From contig NZ_CP110679.1 in the NCBI RefSeq assembly GCF_026167525.1, positions 1,426,001 to 1,490,000 of the forward strand: 64,000 nt of DNA, in the 5' to 3' direction. Position numbers and translations under genes: made by a program. Below the pieces are notes generated by a model, which was given only the letters and a program-made list of their open reading frames with translations, ran no database searches and was not told the DNA's origin. The DNA is from Sphingomonas sp. M1-B02. GTDB lineage: Bacteria; Pseudomonadota; Alphaproteobacteria; Sphingomonadales; Sphingomonadaceae. Below, piece by piece: positions 26,000 to 35,400 of this stretch. Every line of letters starts with the position of its first letter. The stretch's first letter is position 1.

Positions 26000-26455
26000 T
26001 CAGCTTAGCCGATCGATCGCCTCGACGTCGAGCGATCCCGGCACGATCATCACCGGCACGCTCATCGTTCCCGCATCCGCCCCGGTGAAGTGCGTGACCA
26101 GCTTGCCCGGCGGGCCGCTTGCCGCCGCGCCCAGCACCAGAGCGGCAATGTCGCCATTGGCGCCGATCATCTCGCGCACCACCTTCGCGCCGTCGCCCTC
26201 GCGCACCGTGATCGACGGCTTCAGCCCTGATTCGGTGAACAAGGTCCCCGCCGCGCGCGTCACCAGCGCCTCGGCGCGCTGATGCGCTTCTTCCTCGATC
26301 GTCGCCATCACGCCGCCCCACTGGACGAATTCGGGGGTCGGGATCAGCGCGAGTATCTCGACATTGCCGCCGGTCTTCACTGCGCGCCGCGCAGCGAAGC
26401 GCAGCGCGATCTCCGCTTCGGGTGTCTCGTCGATCACCACCAGATAGGTGCGCAT
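26000..26455 (-). CDS. Universal stress protein (UspA family)
   Basis: A 151-residue single-domain Usp protein. It begins MRTYLVVIDETPEAEIALRFA, the usual first strand and helix. The nucleotide-binding motif is in LVLGAAASGPPGKLVTHF; the usual G-2x-G-9x-G(S/T) is only partly recognisable. SVPVMIVPG is the terminal strand. The ATG at 26455 was chosen because it begins the first strand; upstream codons are Gly/Ser-rich and run through a poly-C tract. It is divergent from pdhC. A role in stress survival is known for the family, but the specific signal is unknown. Confidence 0.85.
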   Translation of the reverse strand: MRTYLVVIDETPEAEIALRFAARRAVKTGGNVEILALIPTPEFVQWGGVMATIEEEAHQRAEALVTRAAGTLFTESGLKPSITVREGDGAKVVREMIGANGDIAALVLGAAASGPPGKLVTHFTGADAGTMSVPVMIVPGSLDVEAIDRLS

Positions 26456-26599
26456 GCTGCCCTCCCCCCCCCCGCTCGAAGCGTTTGAATGCATCAGGTG
26501 CCGCGCGATTGCGTTCGACGCAAGCCCAAGGGGTTGACCCTAGGGAAGCTCGCGGCAAAGAGACGAAGGCCTAATCCAGGACCAACGACGGGAACCCCC

Positions 26600-27922
26600 A
26601 TGTCGATCGAAATTAAAATGCCGGCGCTGTCCCCCACGATGGAGGAGGGCACGCTTGCCAAGTGGCTCGTCAAGGAAGGCGACACCGTCAAATCGGGCGA
26701 CCTGCTCGCCGAAATCGAGACCGACAAGGCGACGATGGAATTCGAAGCCGTCGACGAAGGCGTGGTCGGCAAGATCATGGTTCCCGAAGGCACCGACAAT
26801 GTGAAGGTGGGTACGGTCATCGCGGTGATGGCCGGCGAGGATGGCGAGACCGCTTCTTCCCCTCTCCCGTTGGGAGAAGGGCAAGGCGCGCAAGCGCCGC
26901 GGGGTGAGGGTGAGCCGGAAAAGACCGCCACTTCATCGCCCTCGCCCTCACCCGTCGCCGCTAAAGCGGCTCCCCCCTCTCCCAACGGGAGAGGGGAAGA
27001 GCGCGTCAAGGCCAGCCCCCTCGCCAAGCGCATTGCCGCCGAAAAGGGCGTCGATCTCGCGACTCTCACCGGCTCGGGCCCCAACGGCCGCATCGTCAAG
27101 GCGGATCTCGAAGGCGCCAAGGCCGGCACCCCTGCGCCCGCACCCGCAGCAACTGCCGCAGCTGCAGCTCCCGCCACGCCCCCCGCCCCCGCCGCGCCTG
27201 CCGAGCACAAGGCGGTCTGGTTCGACGAAACGATCCCGCACGAGGTCGAAAAGCTCTCCAACATCCGCAAGACGATCGCGCGCCGCCTCACCGAGTCGAA
27301 GCAGACGATCCCGCATATCTATCTCACCGTCGACATCCGCCTCGATGCGATGCTCAAGCTGCGCGGCGAGCTCAACAAGGCGCTCGAGGGCCGCGGCGTG
27401 AAGCTTTCGGTCAACGATCTGCTGATCAAGGCATTGGGCGTCGCGCTGGTCCAGAGCCCCAAGTGCAACGTCACCTACACCGGCGACACCCTCATCAAAT
27501 ATAGCCGCGCCGACGTCTCGGTCGCGGTATCGACCCCCACCGGGCTGATCACCCCGATCATCCGCGACGCCGCGAACAAGAGCGTCTCGGCGATCTCGGT
27601 CGAGATGAAGGAACTCGCCGCGCTGGCGAAGGACAACAAGCTCAAGCCCGAGCAGTATCTGGGCGGCACCGCCAGCATCTCCAACATGGGGATGTTCGGG
27701 ATCAAGGCGTTCGACGCGGTGATCAATCCCCCCCAGGCGATGATCCTGGCGGTCGGCGCGGGCGAGAAGCGGCCTTATATCGTCGACGATGCGCTCGCGG
27801 TGGCGACGGTGATGTCGGCGACCGGCAGCTTCGATCACCGCGCGATCGACGGGGCGGACGGCGCGGCCCTGATGAAGCTGTTCAAGGAACTGGTCGAATC
27901 GCCGATGGGCATGATCGCGTAA
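26600..27922 (+). CDS. pdhC: Pyruvate dehydrogenase E2, dihydrolipoamide acetyltransferase
   Basis: Core acetyltransferase of the pyruvate dehydrogenase complex. The 440 residues show a lipoyl domain (1-80, lipoylated K43 in [11 protein letters not shown]), a linker, the E1/E3-binding domain (about 135-170, [20 protein letters not shown]), an Ala/Pro linker, and the catalytic domain from about 205 ([20 protein letters not shown]) ending in the active-site motif [13 protein letters not shown]. The first linker, residues 86-133, is encoded by a palindromic repeat and differs in composition from the Ala/Pro linker. E1 genes are not adjacent; the neighbours are a membrane protein, a thioesterase and E3. 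The [18 protein letters not shown] start is typical of the alphaproteobacterial pyruvate enzyme and not of OdhB. Confidence 0.93.
   Translation: MSIEIKMPALSPTMEEGTLAKWLVKEGDTVKSGDLLAEIETDKATMEFEAVDEGVVGKIMVPEGTDNVKVGTVIAVMAGEDGETASSPLPLGEGQGAQAPRGEGEPEKTATSSPSPSPVAAKAAPPSPNGRGEERVKASPLAKRIAAEKGVDLATLTGSGPNGRIVKADLEGAKAGTPAPAPAATAAAAAPATPPAPAAPAEHKAVWFDETIPHEVEKLSNIRKTIARRLTESKQTIPHIYLTVDIRLDAMLKLRGELNKALEGRGVKLSVNDLLIKALGVALVQSPKCNVTYTGDTLIKYSRADVSVAVSTPTGLITPIIRDAANKSVSAISVEMKELAALAKDNKLKPEQYLGGTASISNMGMFGIKAFDAVINPPQAMILAVGAGEKRPYIVDDALAVATVMSATGSFDHRAIDGADGAALMKLFKELVESPMGMIA
26856..26999. repeat. 144-bp REP-like palindrome inside the pdhC reading frame
   Basis: Perfect 21-bp inverted arms (26856-26876 and 26979-26999) of the CCTCTCCCGTTGGGAG type. 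Inner segments are those usual for such elements between genes: GGGGTGAGGGTGAG facing CCCTCACCC. The length is exactly 48 codons, so the frame stays open, translating as [19 protein letters not shown] at one end and [11 protein letters not shown] at the other. Confidence 0.88.
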
Positions 27923-27935
27923 GGGCGCCGGCCAA

Positions 27936-28160
27936 GTGCGAGTCCTCATCGAAGTGATCCACATCGCGGTGGGACTTGCCGTCGCGATGCTGATCGCCTG
28001 GTGCGCCGCCTGGTCCTATCCGCTCGCCCGGTCCGACATCTGGCTGGTGGCCTATATCGCGATGGCGGCCGTGGTGCTGATGGGCATCGGCCCGCTGCGC
28101 CGTGCCTATGCGCTCGACCGCGAGAAACTCCGCAAGAGGAATAACCTTACCCATGGCTGA
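27936..28160 (+). CDS. Small two-helix membrane protein of unknown function
   Basis: A 74-residue protein with two predicted membrane helices (about residues 5-27, IEVIHIAVGLAVAMLIAWCA, and 37-53, LVAYIAMAAVVLMGIGP) and a basic C-terminus (DREKLRKRNNLTHG). I do not recognise a family. The start is GTG 13 bases after the pdhC stop, and the last eight bases overlap the thioesterase start. The coupling on both sides argues that it is a real gene expressed with pdhC, the thioesterase and perhaps lpdA. Confidence 0.65.
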   Translation: MRVLIEVIHIAVGLAVAMLIAWCAAWSYPLARSDIWLVAYIAMAAVVLMGIGPLRRAYALDREKLRKRNNLTHG

Positions 28161-28548
28161 GCAACTGCCCACGGGGCAGCCGGCGATCCGCGTCACCACG
28201 ATGCCCGCCGACGCGAACCCCTATGGCGACATTTTCGGCGGCTGGCTGATGAGCCAGATGGACATGGCCGCAGGGCTCGTCGCCTCGCGCTTCTCGCACG
28301 GCCGCGCGGTGACGATCGCGGTCGAGGGGATGAAGTTCCACGCCCCCGTCGCGGTCGGCGACGAAGTGTCGGTCTATGCCGATCTGGTGAAGGTCGGCCG
28401 CACCTCGATGACGATCGACGTCGCCGCCTGGCGCCGGGCCCGCCATGCCGAGGAAAGCTGCCTGGTGACCCAGGCGCAGTTCGTGTTCGTGGCGATCGAC
28501 GAGGCGCGCAAGCCGCGCGCCGTCGATTCCCCTCCTGCAACCGCCTGA
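28153..28548 (+). CDS. Acyl-CoA thioesterase (YciA-like, hotdog fold)
   Basis: A 131-residue hotdog-fold thioesterase. The family motif ANPYGDIFGGWLMSQMDMAAG contains the catalytic Asp region, followed by VTIAVEGMKFHAPVAVGDEV and VYADLVKVGRTSMTIDV. It probably hydrolyses short- to medium-chain acyl-CoA esters in the cytoplasm. The ATG at 28153 overlaps the end of the small membrane-protein gene; an in-frame ATG at 28102 would add 17 residues outside the conserved domain. Its place between the E2 and E3 genes could let the cell adjust the acetyl-CoA pool; this is inference. Confidence 0.88.
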   Translation: MAEQLPTGQPAIRVTTMPADANPYGDIFGGWLMSQMDMAAGLVASRFSHGRAVTIAVEGMKFHAPVAVGDEVSVYADLVKVGRTSMTIDVAAWRRARHAEESCLVTQAQFVFVAIDEARKPRAVDSPPATA

Positions 28549-28590
28549 GACATCCTATCTCGGCTCACGACCATATAAGGCTAAGGCAAC

Positions 28591-29991
28591 ATGGCTGAAT
28601 CCTACGACCTCATCGTCCTCGGCTCGGGGCCCGGCGGCTATGTCGCCGCGATCCGCGCGAGCCAGCTCGGGCTCAAGACCGCGATCGTCGAGCGCGAGTT
28701 GCTCGGCGGCATCTGCCTCAACTGGGGCTGCATCCCCACCAAGGCACTGCTGCGCTCGGCCGAGATCTTCCACTATATGCAGCACGCCAAGGACTATGGC
28801 CTCGCCGCGGACAATATCACCGCGGACCTGGAAGCCGTGGTCAAGCGCTCGCGCGGCGTCGCCAAGCAACTCAACCAGGGCGTCACGCACCTGATGAAGA
28901 AGAACAAGATCGCGGTCCACATGGGCAGCGGCAAGCTGACCGGCAAAGGCAAGCTGACCGTCACCGCCGCCGACGGCAAGACCACCGATCTGCAAGCGAA
29001 GAACATCATCGTCGCGACCGGCGCCCGCGCCCGCGACCTTCCCAATCTTCCTGCCGACGGCAAGCGCGTCTGGACCTATCGCCACGCCATGACGCCGCCC
29101 GAAATGCCGACCAGGCTGCTGGTCATCGGATCGGGCGCGATCGGGATCGAGTTCGCCAGCTTCTACAATGATATGGGGAGCGACGTTACCGTGGTCGAGA
29201 TGCTCGACCGGATCGTCCCGGTCGAAGACAAGGACATCTCCGCGCACCTCGAGAAGGCGCTCAAGAAGCAGGGGATGAACATCCTCACCAGCGCGAAAAT
29301 CGAGAAGATCGAGGCGTCGGGCAGCGGCGTGCAGGCAACGATCGTCACGAAGGACGGCAAGAGCACGCCAAGCGAGTTCAGCCATGTCATCGTCGCGATC
29401 GGCATCGTTCCCAACACCGAAGATCTCGGGCTCAAGGAGCTCGGCGTCGCGATGGACGATCGCGGCTTTCTCAAGACCGACGCCGCCTGCAAGACCAACA
29501 TCGACGGCCTCTACGCCATCGGCGACATCACCGCCCCGCCCTGGCTCGCGCACAAGGCGAGCCATGAGGGGGTGATCGCGGCGGAAGCGATCGCCGGCAA
29601 GCATCCGCATGCGATGGACCCGCTCAACATCCCCGGCTGCACCTATTGCCACCCCCAGATCGCCAGCGTCGGGCTTACCGAGGCCAAAGCCAAAGAGGCG
29701 GGCTATGACGTGAAGGTCGGCAACTTCCCCTTCATCGGCAACGGCAAGGCGATCGCGCTGGGTGAGGCCGAAGGTTTCGTGAAGACCGTGTTCGACGCCA
29801 AGACCGGCGAACTGCTCGGCGCGCACATGATCGGCGCCGAGGTTACCGAATTGATCCAGGGCTACACCGTCGGCAAGACGCTCGAGACCACCGAGGCCGA
29901 GCTGATGGAGACGGTATTCCCGCATCCGACGATCAGCGAGACGATGCACGAAAGCGTCCTCGCCGCCTATGGGCGCGCACTGCACATCTAA
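28591..29991 (+). CDS. lpdA: Dihydrolipoyl dehydrogenase (E3)
   Basis: FAD-dependent reoxidation of the dihydrolipoyl group of E2, producing NADH. The 466 residues have the N-terminal FAD motif VLGSGPGGYVAAIRASQLG and the redox-active disulfide in GGICLNWGCIPTKALL. The NAD motif is VIGSGAIGIEFASFY, and the dimerisation domain carries the active-site His-Glu in HPTISETMHESV. It lies 42 bases after the thioesterase gene and is probably the E3 of the pyruvate complex. Confidence 0.95.
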   Translation: MAESYDLIVLGSGPGGYVAAIRASQLGLKTAIVERELLGGICLNWGCIPTKALLRSAEIFHYMQHAKDYGLAADNITADLEAVVKRSRGVAKQLNQGVTHLMKKNKIAVHMGSGKLTGKGKLTVTAADGKTTDLQAKNIIVATGARARDLPNLPADGKRVWTYRHAMTPPEMPTRLLVIGSGAIGIEFASFYNDMGSDVTVVEMLDRIVPVEDKDISAHLEKALKKQGMNILTSAKIEKIEASGSGVQATIVTKDGKSTPSEFSHVIVAIGIVPNTEDLGLKELGVAMDDRGFLKTDAACKTNIDGLYAIGDITAPPWLAHKASHEGVIAAEAIAGKHPHAMDPLNIPGCTYCHPQIASVGLTEAKAKEAGYDVKVGNFPFIGNGKAIALGEAEGFVKTVFDAKTGELLGAHMIGAEVTELIQGYTVGKTLETTEAELMETVFPHPTISETMHESVLAAYGRALHI

Positions 29992-30074
29992 GAAAGTCGC
30001 GCGACTTGACCCCCGGCGCGTCTGGCTCAACAAGGCCGGCAGCCGGGGGGCGTGCAGAATGAGTGTCGGATCCT

Positions 30075-31940
30075 ATGCAACGCCCATGGTGGGTATCGCT
30101 TCTTCTGGTCGCCCCGATCCCGGCGACCGCGACCGAGAACGATCCCCAGGACCTTTCCAGCCTTTCGATCGAGGAGCTGGCGCAACTGCCGGTCAGTTCC
30201 GCGTCGAAGCGCGAGGAGCCGCTTAGCCGGGCGCCGACCTCGCTCTACGTCATCACCGATGCCGATATCGCCCGCGCCAATGGCACGTCGCTTCCCGAGG
30301 TGCTGCGCCTCGCGCCCAATCTTCATGTCGAGCGGATCAACGGCACCCAGCACACCGTCAGCGCCCGCGGCTTTGCCGGCTACGAGACCTCGAACAAGCT
30401 GCTGGTGCTGATCGACGGGCGCAGCGTCTATTCGACGCTGCACTCCGGGGTGAACTGGGATCTCCATTCACCCCTGCTCGAGGATCTGCAACAGATCGAA
30501 GTGATCAGCGGCCCGGGCGGGACGCTGTACGGCCCGAACGCCGTCAACGGCGTGATCAACATAATGTCGAAGAGCGCGGCCGACACGCAGGGCGCGCTGC
30601 TGCGCGGCACCGCTTCCGCCAACGAGCGGACTGCGGGCGCGCGCTACGGCTTCGCGCTCGGCGATTCGACCAAGGTGCGCGTCTACGGCAATTATTACGA
30701 CCGGAAGGACATGCCCCCCGGTTTCGGCCCCAACAATGATGACGCGATCCGCGGTTGGCAGGCGGGCTTCCGCGCCGACATGGCCGCCGAGTCGGGTCAC
30801 CTGACGGTGCAGGGCGACGTCTTCGATGCCGACGCCTTCGTGCTACCGGGGGACGGCAATCGCGGCCATAATCTGCTCGCACGCTGGAATCGAACGCTCG
30901 GCGAGGCTTCGTCGCTTCAGGTTCAGGCTTATTACGACTATTCGGAGCGGCGCGCCGCATCGACCGCCGATCGCGTGGAGACGGTCGATCTCGAAACCCA
31001 ATATAATCTCCGCTCGGGGGCGCACGATCTGGTCGGCGGCCTCGGCATCCGCACCACGCGGGACGAATTCTTCAACCCGTTGAATATCTTCCAGCTCGAT
31101 CCGCGGAAGGAGCGGCTGTGGATCGGCAATGGCTTCATCCAGGATCGCTTCGCGCTCACGGCCCGCCTTTCGGTGATCGCGGGCGTCAAGGTCGAGGCAT
31201 CGACCTTTTCCGGCCTGCAGGTGCTGCCCAATTTGCGGCTCGCATGGCAGGCGGGCGATCAGGCGCTGCTTTGGACCTCCGTATCGCGCGCGGTGCGCAC
31301 GCCGTCGCGGATCGATCGCGACCTGACCGCCCCCGGATTCCTCGCCGGCGCCCCCGATTTTGCATCGGAGAAGCTGATCGCGTTCGAAGCAGGCTATCGC
31401 GGCCAGCCGTCGCCGGCCACGTCGCTGGCGGCGACCGTCTATTACCACCATTATTACGACCTGCGCAGCGTGCGCTTTCTCGGCGCGCCCTGGCCGGCGC
31501 AGCTCAACAACGACCTTGGCGGCCAGCAATATGGCATCGAGGGATGGGTGACGCAGCAGATCCTGCCCTGGTGGCGCGTGACGGGCGGCGCGACCTTCGT
31601 GAAGCGCAATTTCGAGGTCCGCGACGGCGGCGTCGATATCGGCGGCGCGACCTCCCTCGGTCGCGATCCCGGCTATCAATTGTCGCTTCGCTCGCAGATC
31701 ACATTGCCGCAGGGACTGACCCTCGACGCCGGCATCCGCGCGGTCGATGCGATCGAGAATCCGGACATAGACGGCTATGTCGAGGCCGATGCGCGGATCG
31801 GCTGGATGTTCGCGCCGGGCATTGAACTCTATGTCGCAGGCGACAATCTGCTCCACGCCACGCATCTCGAAAGCAACGATAGCGGGCGGACCCAGCCGAT
31901 CGAGCGCAGCATCAGCGTCGGCACGCGGCTGCGATTTTGA
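30075..31940 (+). CDS. TonB-dependent outer-membrane receptor
   Basis: A 621-residue receptor with a signal peptide (MQRPWWVSLLLVAPIPATA). A short N-terminal segment SSLSIEELAQLPVSSASKRE replaces a classical TonB box. The plug domain runs about 50-160 (APTSLYVITDADIARANG, VISGPGGTLYGPNAVNGVIN), then the beta barrel to the terminal Phe (RSISVGTRLRF). This receptor type with an N-terminal SLEEL-like motif often accompanies YfiR and signalling proteins. The receptor stop overlaps the yfiR start (TGATG), so the three genes are coupled. A GTG four codons upstream is an alternative start. The ligand is unknown; a signalling role instead of nutrient uptake is suggested by context. Confidence 0.88.
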   Translation: MQRPWWVSLLLVAPIPATATENDPQDLSSLSIEELAQLPVSSASKREEPLSRAPTSLYVITDADIARANGTSLPEVLRLAPNLHVERINGTQHTVSARGFAGYETSNKLLVLIDGRSVYSTLHSGVNWDLHSPLLEDLQQIEVISGPGGTLYGPNAVNGVINIMSKSAADTQGALLRGTASANERTAGARYGFALGDSTKVRVYGNYYDRKDMPPGFGPNNDDAIRGWQAGFRADMAAESGHLTVQGDVFDADAFVLPGDGNRGHNLLARWNRTLGEASSLQVQAYYDYSERRAASTADRVETVDLETQYNLRSGAHDLVGGLGIRTTRDEFFNPLNIFQLDPRKERLWIGNGFIQDRFALTARLSVIAGVKVEASTFSGLQVLPNLRLAWQAGDQALLWTSVSRAVRTPSRIDRDLTAPGFLAGAPDFASEKLIAFEAGYRGQPSPATSLAATVYYHHYYDLRSVRFLGAPWPAQLNNDLGGQQYGIEGWVTQQILPWWRVTGGATFVKRNFEVRDGGVDIGGATSLGRDPGYQLSLRSQITLPQGLTLDAGIRAVDAIENPDIDGYVEADARIGWMFAPGIELYVAGDNLLHATHLESNDSGRTQPIERSISVGTRLRF

Positions 31941-32494
31941 TGTCGCTGACGCATCCGACCCTCCTGCCCATCCTCTCTGCAGCGCTGCTTCTGCTCTCGG
32001 GGGGAACGGCCCGTGCCCAGGCAAGCGAGGCCGCGGTGAAGGCAGCATTCCTTCCCAAATTTGTCCGCTACATCGAATTGCCGGCAAATGTGCAGCCGGC
32101 GACCGGCCAGCCTTATTATCTCTGCGTGATCGGGCGCGATCCGTACGGCGCACTGGTCGATCGCGCCGCGAGCAGCGAAACGATCGACGGCCGCAACGTG
32201 GCAGTGCGGCGCTTTGCGACAGCCAACGTGCCCGCGGTGGCCGGCTGCCATGTCGCCTTCGTAGCGGGCGAGAATGACGCGCAATCGGCGCAGATGCTGT
32301 CGACTCTGCGACGGCAGTCGACCCTGACCATCACCGACGCGCGGCAGGGCGCGGCGCGCGGCATGATCCACTTCGTGATGGCCGCGGGGCGCGTGCGCTT
32401 TCATATCGACGATGCCGCCGCCGCGTCGCGCGGCATCTTGATCAGTTCCCGGCTCCTCGCTCTGGCGATAGACGTAAAGCAGCGCACGCCATGA
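31940..32494 (+). CDS. YfiR-family periplasmic protein (DUF4154)
   Basis: A 184-residue periplasmic protein with a signal peptide ending near TARAQA (about residue 28). The YfiR family signature is visible: EAAVKAAFLPKFVRYIELP, YYLCVIGRDPYG, VAGCHVAFVAGEN, LTITDARQGAARGMIHFVMAAGRVRF split over the middle, and ISSRLLALA at the end. Only two cysteines remain in the mature protein (in YYLCVIG and VAGCHVAF), against two pairs in P. aeruginosa YfiR. In Pseudomonas YfiR represses the diguanylate cyclase YfiN; here the coupled partner is a histidine kinase. The ATG overlaps the receptor stop, and the stop overlaps the kinase start (ATGA). Confidence 0.88.
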   Translation: MSLTHPTLLPILSAALLLLSGGTARAQASEAAVKAAFLPKFVRYIELPANVQPATGQPYYLCVIGRDPYGALVDRAASSETIDGRNVAVRRFATANVPAVAGCHVAFVAGENDAQSAQMLSTLRRQSTLTITDARQGAARGMIHFVMAAGRVRFHIDDAAAASRGILISSRLLALAIDVKQRTP

Positions 32495-34236
32495 TCAGCA
32501 TCGAACAGATTACCGGGCGCTGGCGCAGCTTCCCGATCGCGATCACCGCCATCCTGGTCGGACTGTTGCTGCTCGGCGGGATCGTCGTCATCGTCCAGGG
32601 GGAATCCTCCTATCTCGCGCAAAAGCAGCGCGAGACGCAGGCGCAGACCGAGATATTGGCGGCGAGTGCCGTCGCCGCGCTTGATTTTGGCGACGCGGCG
32701 GCCGCCCGCGAATCCGTGGATGCATTGCAGGTCAATCGCCAGATCCGCAGCGCCGGCATCTTCGATCGCAGCGGCGCATTGGTGGCCGGCTATGCCCGCA
32801 ACGGCGAGATCAGCCACGACAGGCTGGAACAGGCGCTCGCCCGCGACCGCGAAGCGATTGCCGCCACCGTGCCGGTTACCCGCGGCGGCGAGCGGATCGG
32901 CACCGCCTTTATCACCGTCGATTCCCAACCGCTCTCGACGCGACTTCGCCGCTACCTTCTGATCGGCTTACTGGTGATCATGGCGGCCGTAACCGCTGCG
33001 GTGCTCGGCCTGGCCCAGGCGGCGCTCACCCGCGTCAATCGCGAGCTCGAGGCGCGTGCCGCTGCGCTGGCCGAGAGCAACGCCGAGCTCACCCACCAGA
33101 TCGCCGAGCGGACCAAGGCCGAGGAACAGCTTCGCCAGGCGCAGAAGATGCAGGCGCTCGGCCAGCTGACCGGCGGCATCGCGCATGATTTCAACAATCT
33201 GCTGACCGTCATCCAGGGCTCGGCGGACATGCTGCTGCGGCCCGATCTGCCCGAGGATCGCCGCCACCGCTACGCCGACGCGATCGTCCAAGCCGCCGCC
33301 CGCGCCGCTGCGCTGACCGGACAATTGCTCGCTTTCGCCCGGCGTCAACCGCTCCAACCCGAAGTGATAGACGTCAATGCGATGATCACCGGCATGATCG
33401 AGCTGCTCGATCGCGCGCTGGGCGAGCGCGTGCAGATCGAAATCGATCTGGCAGAAGGCTCCTGCACCGTCGAGGCGGATCGCGCACAGCTCGTCTCCGC
33501 GGTGCTCAACATTGCCGTCAACGGCCGCGACGCGATGCCCGACGGCGGCAAGCTGCACATCGGCACCGCTCGCCTGGAGGAGGAGGACGGCGCGATGATC
33601 GCATTGTGTATCTCGGATCAGGGCACCGGGATGGACGCCGAGACGATCGAGCGAGCAATGGAGCCCTTTTTCACCACCAAGGGCGCTGGCAAGGGCACCG
33701 GGCTGGGGTTGAGCCAGGTCTATGGTTTCGCGACGCAATCGGGCGGCGATCTGCGAATCGAAAGCAGCCCCGGCGAAGGCACGCAGGTGACCATCCTGCT
33801 GCCGTGCAGCGGCCGCGAAGTCGTCGCAGAGGACGTCGCGCCCACCGATTCACCCGATCGCATGACCGGCGCCGTGCTGCTCGTCGAAGACAATGAGGAA
33901 GTGGGCGAGTTCGCCGAGGCGCTGCTGCGCGAGCTTGGCCACCGCGTTGTCCGTGCGCATTCCGGCGAAGAAGCCCTCGAACTGGCCAAGGTCGCCCGCT
34001 TCGATCTCGTACTGACCGATGTGGTGATGCCGGCAATGAGCGGTCTGGAGCTGGCCGCCGCGCTGACCAAGCTGCACCCGCGGCTGCCGATCGTACTCAC
34101 CACCGGCTATAGCGACGAAATCGCGCGTTCGGGCGCCGGCGGACGGCCGGTCCTGCTCAAGCCCTATCGGCTGGAGACGCTGGCGACGATCCTCGACGAG
34201 ACCCTGCGCAGTTCGGGCCAGCCTAGGGTTTCGTAA
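32491..34236 (+). CDS. Membrane-bound hybrid histidine kinase
   Basis: A 581-residue sensor kinase. TM1 at about 15-36, a periplasmic CHASE8-like domain at 38-152 ([33 protein letters not shown]) and TM2 at 155-177. A coiled coil to about 220 leads to HisKA with phosphoacceptor H232 in [13 protein letters not shown]. The HATPase_c domain shows N-box [33 protein letters not shown] and [16 protein letters not shown]-terminal receiver carries D510 in [13 protein letters not shown]. There is no HAMP linker of classic type and no output domain. The CHASE8 domain is also found in YfiN, which fits control by the adjacent YfiR. The 3' end overlaps the convergent methyltransferase gene by 14 bp. The final partner may lie elsewhere. 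Confidence 0.9.
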   Translation: MISIEQITGRWRSFPIAITAILVGLLLLGGIVVIVQGESSYLAQKQRETQAQTEILAASAVAALDFGDAAAARESVDALQVNRQIRSAGIFDRSGALVAGYARNGEISHDRLEQALARDREAIAATVPVTRGGERIGTAFITVDSQPLSTRLRRYLLIGLLVIMAAVTAAVLGLAQAALTRVNRELEARAAALAESNAELTHQIAERTKAEEQLRQAQKMQALGQLTGGIAHDFNNLLTVIQGSADMLLRPDLPEDRRHRYADAIVQAAARAAALTGQLLAFARRQPLQPEVIDVNAMITGMIELLDRALGERVQIEIDLAEGSCTVEADRAQLVSAVLNIAVNGRDAMPDGGKLHIGTARLEEEDGAMIALCISDQGTGMDAETIERAMEPFFTTKGAGKGTGLGLSQVYGFATQSGGDLRIESSPGEGTQVTILLPCSGREVVAEDVAPTDSPDRMTGAVLLVEDNEEVGEFAEALLRELGHRVVRAHSGEEALELAKVARFDLVLTDVVMPAMSGLELAAALTKLHPRLPIVLTTGYSDEIARSGAGGRPVLLKPYRLETLATILDETLRSSGQPRVS

Positions 34237-35158
34237 GGATTGCGGCGACGACGGCGATCCGCTCGACATCGGCGTAAGCGGGTAGTTCCAATTCCTCGCC
34301 GAAGACGTCGGGATCGAGTTCGCGATAGGCCAGCGCCAGGCCCCCCTGCGCGGCAAAGCGCTGCAGCGCAGCCTTCAGGCCGTCCCCGCCGTCAACGATA
34401 GCGCTGCCGGTGTAGAGGATCACGCGCCCGCCCGGAGCCAGACGTTCGGCTGCAATCCGCGTCATGTCGAACGAAACCTGGCCGCCGTGCATGCCCCCCC
34501 CGGCGCGATAGGTGCGGTCCGATTCGTCCATGATGTAAGGCGGGTTGGCGAGCGCGACGTCGATCGCCCCGTCGATGCCGCGCAGATCGTCACCCTGAAC
34601 GCCACGGGCCGTGACGCCCGCCGCGCGGGCATTGATCGCGGCCAGTCGCAACGCCTGGGGATTGACGTCGGTCATCGCCACCGTCGCATCCGGGCAAAGC
34701 TTCGCAGCCACGATCGCGCCGACTCCCGATCCTGTGCCGATATCGACGATCGCCGCGCCCGGGCGCGGGGGCAATCGGGTCAGTTCCGCTTCGATCAGAT
34801 CTGCAAACCGATAGCTGTCGGGACCGAAGAAGACCGCATCCTCGTCTTCGGTCGGATAGGCCGAATGGATGTACAGCCCATCCTTGAGCGACGAGATGCG
34901 ATATCTGCTGCGCAGCAAGGCACCGTCCATGCGTTCCAGCCCGTTTGCGCGATCGAGCAAGGTGAGGATCTCCGGATCGAGCAGCGACGCTTCGAAGGGC
35001 AGGCTCCACCCCAGCACGTCCGTCAGCACCCGCGCCCGCTTGCGCCCCGGCCGGGCGACCACCCGGCCATGCGTTGCCGGAGTAGGCGTGACGAAGCCGT
35101 AGCCGCGGCTCCGCAGCGCCTGGCTCAAGCACAATAAGGCGTTATCGGTGTCGTCCAT
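34223..35158 (-). CDS. SAM-dependent methyltransferase (PrmC/RsmC-like)
   Basis: A 311-residue class I methyltransferase. The SAM-binding motif is AIVDIGTGSGVGAIVAAK and the catalytic NPPY motif is in VALANPPYIMDESD, which points to N-methylation of glutamine or an exocyclic base nitrogen. About 120 residues precede the catalytic domain (FVTPTPATHGRVVARPG, YRISSLKDGLYIHSAYPTE), so it resembles the RlmG/RsmC or two-domain HemK-like group. The substrate cannot be named. It converges with the histidine kinase gene and shares 14 bp of 3' sequence. Confidence 0.8.
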   Translation of the reverse strand: MDDTDNALLCLSQALRSRGYGFVTPTPATHGRVVARPGRKRARVLTDVLGWSLPFEASLLDPEILTLLDRANGLERMDGALLRSRYRISSLKDGLYIHSAYPTEDEDAVFFGPDSYRFADLIEAELTRLPPRPGAAIVDIGTGSGVGAIVAAKLCPDATVAMTDVNPQALRLAAINARAAGVTARGVQGDDLRGIDGAIDVALANPPYIMDESDRTYRAGGGMHGGQVSFDMTRIAAERLAPGGRVILYTGSAIVDGGDGLKAALQRFAAQGGLALAYRELDPDVFGEELELPAYADVERIAVVAAILTKP

Positions 35159-35343
35159 GGAGACCTAGGGCATCAAAAAGGCGAGCGTAGCAAGGCTTGA
35201 ACCCGGCCTGGACCTCGCCGACCGAGGGATCTGCCCCGCGGAGCGCGCACCGGCCTGCGCGATGCCCAAAGCGAGGTTCAGATATACGGATCGTCGCCGG
35301 CGCCCGACAGACCAAGGATTTCGAGCTTCCTGGAAAGTGGGTT

Positions 35344-35372
35344 CGAGCCCGACCGTGCAACGGCCGGGCTCG
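35344..35372. other. Stem-loop downstream of tRNA-Val
   Basis: CGAGCCCG and CGGGCTCG pair over eight bases, with an inner CCG/CGG stem and TGCAA loop. It lies 29 bases past the tRNA 3' end on the tRNA's strand. No T-run follows, so it may be a processing or rho-assisted end and not a classic terminator. The surrounding 35159-35400 holds no credible gene. Confidence 0.4.
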
Positions 35373-35400
35373 TCCATCTCGCTGGTGTCAGCCGAGAAAA

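Noticed and set aside
29999..30058. Hairpin CCCCGGC...GCCGGGG as terminator of lpdA
   Set aside because: The loop is long and no T-run follows.
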